DNA of 64,000 nt, from assembly GCA_946811185.2 (NCBI GenBank), contig OX328106.1:8040777-8104776 (forward strand), written 5' to 3'. This stretch comes from Hippopus hippopus (Eukaryota; Mollusca; Bivalvia; Cardiida; Cardiidae). The notes beneath the pieces are model-generated. The model ran no database searches. It saw only the letters and a list, made by a program, of their open reading frames with translations, and was not told the origin of the DNA. Positions 58,841 through 64,000 of the stretch are shown here, piece after piece. Within the stretch, counting starts at the first letter, position 1; every line of letters starts with the position of its first letter. The translations under genes and the position numbers were made by a program.

Positions 58841-61552
58841 ATGGGTAAAAGAAAAAGAATAATAACCTATTCAGACAGCGAAAGTGACGATGAGGTATTT
58901 CCACCAACAAAAAAGAAAAAAACTAGACCGTTGAAAGAAGAAAGTGACAGTGACGATGAAAGTATCAACTCTAGCTTAGACATGAAAAGTCTATATGATT
59001 TAACAGAAAGGGGTAATAAGAAGTCAAGAAAATTTAGAACAGAATCACATGTGCTGACGGTGAGTTTTAAGAAATTTGAAGAATTAACACCTCAGAGACT
59101 ACTTGGATTATTTGACGATGTTACCCATGAAATCATTCGAAAGTTAAATGCTAACCCGACGGACATGATTAGAATTAGCATTAATCATCCTTCGTTGGAA
59201 ATGGGAATCCATATTCCTTTTTTAACTACAGAACAGTTGCAAGGTGAAACTATGTTGAATGAAATTGAACGAGTTCTACAATCGAATACAGATTTCGTCT
59301 TGAACGATGGATTAATGACATTTGACATTACACCTACAATACCTCCAAGTGGTAGCGGAAAATATAGATCATCAGAATTAGATTCAAAGGTTTTTGCCCA
59401 GAAGAAAAAATCCATTATTCAAATTGGCAATCATGACCAACTATGTTTTGCAAGAGCAGTTGTTGTGGGAATTTTCTACAGTGAACGTGAAAACACCGGA
59501 GCATGGAATAGAAAATGGGATCGTATTTGTCGTTCAAAACTCCCTCTTCAAAAGACTGAAGCTGAGAAATTGTTGAATGAAGCTGGAGTTTCACCAACAC
59601 AGCCTGTAGGAATTGATGAATACAAAAAAATTCAAACAATCTTGTATGAAAAAGGCTATGTCATTAAAGTTCACGATCAACATTCCAAAACGGGAAAGAT
59701 ATTTGAACATCCAGAAGTGAAAACCAATAGTAAGATCATACATTTGTACTTTCATCAAAACCATTATGACTACATCAAATCTATCAAAGGTTTTTTTTTT
59801 TGTTGTTGTACATATTATTGTGAGTTCTGTGATGTGGGTTACTCTCACCGGAAAAGTTATATTTGTTCAAATATCTGCAAAGGTTGTTGCCGCAAAGGAA
59901 AATGTCCATCAGAATTTAAAGAATATGTTTGCAGTTATTGCAGTAGACGATTTTTTAGTGTTAAATGCTTTGAAAATCACAGAATTGTTCAAGGTAAAGA
60001 AAAGAAATCCATTTGTGAATTAGTGAAACTCTGTTCGAAATGTGGTGTGCAATATCTTGTCAGAAAGAAAAATCATGTTTGCAATGGAAAGAAAAGGTGT
60101 CATATCTGTAAGAGAATTGTTAACTTTTCTCATCGATGCTATATTCAGCCTTACGAAAGTAAGTTGAACCATGACAGCGATGACGAGACGAGTTCTTCTG
60201 TAGTCAAAAAACCACAGTTTATTTTCTTTGATTTTGAATGCAAACAAGACACAGGGGTACACATCCCGAATTATTGTATTGCACACAGAGCATGTGATGA
60301 ATGTATCGATAAATCACTTGATTTTCATTGTTCTACATGCAGTGAATTTGAAGAGGGTAGGGAAGTTATTTTTCAAGGTGAAGAAACTTTGAGTCAATTT
60401 TGCAAGTGGCTCTTTTCAAAACATCATAAAGGAGTCACGGCTATTGCCCATAATTTCAAAGGTTATGACGGTCAGTTCATTCTTGGCTATATTGTCAAAG
60501 TTGGGTTAAAACTTCCAAAATTGATCATGAATGGAAACAATATTATGAAGTTAGAACTGAATGGTGTACGTCTGATCGATTCTTTCAATTTCATGAGCTT
60601 TGGTTTGGCAAAATTTCCAGCCACATTTGGTCTTCAAGACATGAAAAAAGGTTACTTTCCTCACTGGGCAAATACAGATGAATTTTTGAGTTACATTGGA
60701 CCTTACTTGGATATGTCTTATTACAAACCCGACTCAATGTCTGAAGAGGCTAGGTCAAAATTCATAGTTTGGTATAATGACAAAGTTCAAAAGGGTGAGG
60801 AATTCAATTTTCAGAAGGAGATGGAATTGTACTGTAGGTCAGATGTTGATATCCTTAGACGAGGGTGTGCTGAATTCAGAAAGCTGTTTATCGAACAGAG
60901 TGGTATTTGTCCATTTTTAGAGGCGATTACCATTGCAGATGCCTGTAACAAGGTCTGGCGAAGCAAATATTTGCCAGAAAATCAAATAGCTATCATTTCA
61001 AGCAAAGACTCATCCAGACGTCGCTTTTCTATGAAAGCGATACGCTGGGTTCAAAGCGTAGCTCAGGAAAAAGGTATTAATATTCAGCATGCAAAAAATG
61101 GTGGGGAAGTTCAAATCGGGAGATATAGTGTAGATGGTTTTCACCGTCAATCAAACACTGTTTATGAATTTCTTGGGGATTTGTACCATGGTTGTCCTGT
61201 ATGCTATACAGATCGAAAACAAATCTATCCTATTAATGGAAAACCCATGTCTGAATTGTACGAACGTACTTTTGAACGTATAGCAGATATCAAAGAAATG
61301 GGTTATAATGTAGTGTACATTTGGGAACACGATTTTGATGCTAAGATGAAGGATAAAGAGTACAAAAAACTCATTGAAAAGTTATATCCACATTGGGACC
61401 CTATCGGTCCGAGGGATGGTTTGTCTGGGGGAAGATGTAATGCAATAAAAATTGGTTATGATGTTGATAAAAAAAAACCAAAAAGGAAATCAAGTACATC
61501 GATATCTGTTCTCTGTACCCTTATGTTTGTAAACACAAATCCTATCCTGTAG
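58841..61552 (+). pseudogene. PolB: PolB of element 2: OTU-like, zinc and exonuclease region up to a frame break
   Basis: Open from ATG 58841. A Ser/Asp/Lys-rich N-terminus is followed by the same ~80-residue block as in element 1. Then come an OTU-like motif (NHDQLCFARAVVVG with the Cys, NHYDYIK with the His) and a cysteine-rich zinc region (from about 59800). Exonuclease motifs FFDFEC, HNFKGYDG and YCRSDVDIL follow, then YEFLGDLYHGCPVC. The frame fails at the nine-A run 61469-61477, just before polymerase motif A, which is readable in the next frame. A homopolymer indel in the copy or in the assembly is the simplest reason. Confidence 0.9.
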
Positions 61553-62760
61553 GTCAGCCAGAAATTTTGTCTGCTGAGAATATTGACATGAACAATATTC
61601 GACAATATGAGGGGTTAATCAAATGTAAAGTTTTACCTCCAACTGATTTGTTTCTCCCCGTTCTCCCAGTTCACTGTAACAACAAAATGATGTTTCCACT
61701 CTGTATGAAATGTTCTGAAGAAAGTTCAAGCATTTGTAGGCATGGTAAAGAAGAGAGGGCTTTGGTCGGAACTTGGGTTACTTTTGAATTATTCAAGGCT
61801 CTTGACTGTGGTTATCGATTATTGCAAGTGTATGAAATTTGGCATTTCAATTCTGTATCAGATCAGTTCTTTAAACATTATGTGGACAATTTCTTGAAAA
61901 TTAAGCAAGAAGCCAGTGGTTATCCAGATTGGTGTCAATCAGACTCAGAAAAAGATCAGTTCATTTGTGAATATGAGAAGGCGGAAGGTGTTCGTCTTGA
62001 TCCAAGTTGTATTCAAAGAAATCCTGGGAGAAGATCATTTGCTAAAATTATGTTGAACTGTCTTTGGGGAAAATTAGCTCAGCGTGAAAAAATGTCCAAG
62101 ACGGAATACATCAGTGATCCGTCTAAATATTGTGAACTAGTCACTAATCCCAATTTCATTGTAAAGCATGTAGAATCCTGTCCATTCATCTTGGTTAACT
62201 ATGAATCAAAGTTGGAACATATTGACACCCACGCTACAGCCAATGTGGTAGTAGGGTCTTACGTAACAGCTTATGCAAGGTTGGAATTGTACAGTGTTCT
62301 TGAAAAGTTAAAAGATAGAGTTCTGTATTTCGATACAGATAGTTGTATGTACATTCACGACCCTGAATTATGGAACCCTCCTATTATTAACAGCCGGCTA
62401 GGAAAATGGACTGATGAAGAGCCTGCTTGTAAAATTACTCAATTCAGAGGGCTTGGGCCTAAGAATTATGCTTACAAAATGAAAACAAAAGATGGAGAAG
62501 AGATAAGCAAATGTAAAGTAAAGGGGATTACTCTGGATTACAATACAAAACAGGTGGTGAATTTCGATACATATTCAAAATGTGCTTTGGATCGCACAAT
62601 AGAAATCAAAATTCAGTATGATTGTAGAATTAAAAGACACAGAGATAGAACGGTTACCAGTGAAGCACAAACAAAAACGTTTCGCTCTGTATACACCAAG
62701 AGAGTTATTGTAAATGGTACTGACACTGTACCCTATGGTTATAAAAGTTTGAGAAAATAA
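61492..62760 (+). pseudogene. PolB: PolB of element 2: polymerase domain after the frame break
   Basis: In the shifted frame from 61492 come motif A DICSLYP (about 61504-61524), then IMLNCLWGK (motif B, near 62050) and VLYFDTDSCMYI (motif C, near 62330), ending DTVPYGYKSL like the element-1 enzyme (DTVPYGY). No ATG lies near the beginning of this frame at motif A, so it cannot be a separate gene. All catalytic Asp residues are present. Confidence 0.9.
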
Positions 62761-62839
62761 TTCTATATCACACTGTTGTGTAGCAATCAGTCAAAATAAG
62801 TCGGGGAAAATATTAGCCGTTGGTCAAAAAATAACAATC

Positions 62840-63310
62840 ATGTTGCCGTTACCAATAGAACTACGTGAAAAAAATTATGGAGAATTTGTTCGACAGCATA
62901 CGCTTGATGAACGAACACAGGTTAACATTAAATTTTTCTGTGTGAAAATTTGGATCGGAAAAATGTTTAAGTGGATTGCAAAAGGAGAAAAATCCTACAA
63001 AGTGTATGCTATAATCAACTTTATTGCGATGATGGTGGACGATTCGGGTTTGGATCTCGTTCTCAAGACTTATTTAGCAGATAGCTGTTTGAAAGATAAT
63101 GTTATTAGTAAACTGTTTCGATCCACAAGTCGATGGACATTTTTTATCATAGGAACAACAGAAGAAAGTTTTCTTAACGTTCTGAAAACGAAATCAGTTC
63201 TATTTGACTTTTACTTACGGTACAAAAAAGGATCTGTTCATTCCTACGGAGAAACAATGGAAACCATGTCAGGTATATTCTATTTGATAGAGATGTTACA
63301 GAAGAAGTAG
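62840..63310 (+). CDS. Unknown 156-residue protein downstream of PolB
   Basis: From ATG 62840, 80 bp after the PolB stop. The product is mostly helical with hydrophobic stretches (YAIINFIAMMVD, WTFFIIGTTEE, MSGIFYLIEML) and basic residues. No family motif is seen. The following frame may be its continuation after a frame change. Confidence 0.5.
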   Translation: MLPLPIELREKNYGEFVRQHTLDERTQVNIKFFCVKIWIGKMFKWIAKGEKSYKVYAIINFIAMMVDDSGLDLVLKTYLADSCLKDNVISKLFRSTSRWTFFIIGTTEESFLNVLKTKSVLFDFYLRYKKGSVHSYGETMETMSGIFYLIEMLQKK

Positions 63311-63492
63311 TGAATTCAGCTCTTTCAACAAAAGACGCTTATAGACATGTTGCTCCATTCATAGGACTACGAGATTTCGACGATATGGACAGTGAGTATA
63401 CAATGTTTTTGGGGTATGACCAATTGCACAAAGACATTACGGAATATGAAGACAAATGTGAAACTCGTGGTATTTGCGAATTTGGATTGTAA
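63310..63492 (+). CDS. Unknown C-terminal-like frame, possibly part of the upstream gene
   Basis: It has no ATG at its beginning, only GTG. It codes for an acidic tail (LRDFDDMDSEYTMFLGYDQL, YEDKCETRGICEF). Its position directly at the stop of the 156-residue frame suggests a frame break or an unseen splice joining the two. Not recognised. Confidence 0.35.
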   Translation: MNSALSTKDAYRHVAPFIGLRDFDDMDSEYTMFLGYDQLHKDITEYEDKCETRGICEFGL

Positions 63493-63740
63493 AAAATTTG
63501 TTATATACTGTATTGTAAATAATTCATTGTGAATAATTCATTGTGAATAATTCATTGTGAAAAAATATTTCCGTGTGAATTTTTTCATTGTTAAGAAAAT
63601 GTTTTTTATGCTGTATTGTAAAAAAATGTTTCCTTGTGAATTTTTTTCATTGTCAAGAAATTTTTTTCATTGTCAAGAAATTTATTTCATTGTCAAGAAA
63701 AGTTTTATGATGCATTGCAAAAAATGTTTCATTGTTTAGT
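63493..63740. repeat. AT-rich short tandem repeats after the PolB-side genes
   Basis: Units such as TAATTCATTGTGAA (63520-63560) and TTTCATTGTCAAGAAA (63645-63705) repeat in tandem. Apparent frames here are made by the repeats. Confidence 0.75.
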
Positions 63741-63747
63741 TCTGTTC

Positions 63748-63760
63748 AATAAATAAAAGT
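63748..63760 (+). terminator. AATAAA signals after the PolB-side genes
   Basis: TCAATAAATAAAAG gives two overlapping AATAAA signals, about 260 nt after the last frame. No histone-type stem-loop occurs between 58841 and here. Confidence 0.6.
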
Positions 63761-63779
63761 TCAAAAAAACAATAGAGCT

Positions 63780-64000
63780 CTTCATTCTGTTTTTCCCCAA
63801 GACTTGTTCTGTCTACATTTTTTGCTATATTAGCATGAAACGTAGCATGGGAAAAAATGTATGTGCTTTCCGCCAGGTCCGTGCTCTTTAAAAATTTTCA
63901 GTCCTCTGTAAACGTATAAAGCCCAGCGTTATTTTCATACAATCACCATTTCTTTGACTCTCAGCTAACGATCACTTCAAAAGCAGTATCAATATTCGGA
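63780..64000 (+). promoter_or_regulatory. Shared promoter block, TATA-containing, facing right out of the window
   Basis: Reverse complement of the blocks at 54985-55160 and 55975-56150, but with TATAAAGCCCAGCGTTATTT present (63915-63934). It reads into a gene beyond 64000, probably another stem-loop gene of the same set on the plus strand. Confidence 0.75.

Larger units (their letters stand above)
53640..64000. mobile_element. Second virus-like element (PolB element with histone-type 3' signals), right part outside the window
   Basis: It contains a Polinton-type PolB, a two-knuckle zinc protein, small cysteine proteins and a duplicated coiled-coil gene, all linked by shared promoter and 3' signal blocks. 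It continues past 64000, where the same promoter block points rightwards. Neither terminus is identified. No integrase, capsid or ATPase lies in the visible part, so it may be a PolB-encoding virus-like element with those genes further right, or a distinct group. Confidence 0.7.

Overview
The window is animal nuclear DNA, most probably from a mollusc (bivalve-like). The evidence is exon/intron structure with consistent phases, GT..AG splice sites, AATAAA signals, tRNA-derived SINEs, LINEs, mariner and pogo transposons, and very many short hairpin repeats. The species cannot be read from the sequence. Two large virus-like DNA elements with protein-primed-type family B DNA polymerases sit in it.

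Layout. 1-4049: a C-type lectin-domain gene (three exons with matching phases), with a SINE and small inverted-repeat elements in its introns. 4056-22053: a complete Polinton/Maverick of 17,998 bp, with AG...CT ends, ~0.94 kb terminal inverted repeats and a perfect 6-bp target duplication (GACGAC). 22060-24798: non-coding host DNA with a LINE tail. 24799-26215: a mariner-like element with TA duplication. 26218-29370: a broken LINE on the minus strand. 29371-34260: mostly repeats, with a LINE 3' end. 34265-36960 and about 49180-51910: a segmental duplication carrying a flavin polyamine-oxidase-like gene, one copy open and one with a nonsense codon. 38418-45101: a 6.7-kb inverted-repeat element inserted into a LINE tail, itself holding a decayed pogo-like transposon, a decayed mariner and a LINE fragment. 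51910-53640: no gene recognised. About 53640 to the window end: part of a second virus-like element.

Polinton (element 1). A minus-strand cluster encodes PolB, a small membrane protein, packaging ATPase, two related small basic proteins, integrase with chromodomain, minor and major capsid proteins and an adenain-like protease. It also carries a TATA-binding-protein-like protein with all four DNA-intercalating Phe positions. On the opposite strand at the left is a protein with two PC4/p15 coactivator domains. The element therefore appears to bring its own RNA polymerase II initiation factors. MEF2-type boxes in its repeats and around the PC4 gene, and a repeated GTAAGAA motif just before structural genes, are candidate control sites. 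PolB, protease and ATPase are each cut by exactly one in-frame stop codon and are otherwise open.

Element 2. A frame-broken PolB with an OTU-like N-terminal region lies beside small unknown proteins, a zinc-knuckle protein and a tandemly duplicated coiled-coil gene. The striking feature is that five small genes are followed, on the coding strand and 20-55 nt after the stop codon, by hairpins that closely match the 3' stem-loop of replication-dependent histone mRNAs. These are followed by ACCA/ACCCA and a purine-rich CGAAAG element that resembles the U7 snRNA target. The genes also share a TATA-containing promoter block; two copies have lost the TATA box through a 37-bp difference bounded by short direct repeats. 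The polymerase side uses ordinary AATAAA signals. This suggests an element that places a set of its genes under S-phase, histone-type mRNA processing. That reading is inference from sequence pattern and needs transcript data.
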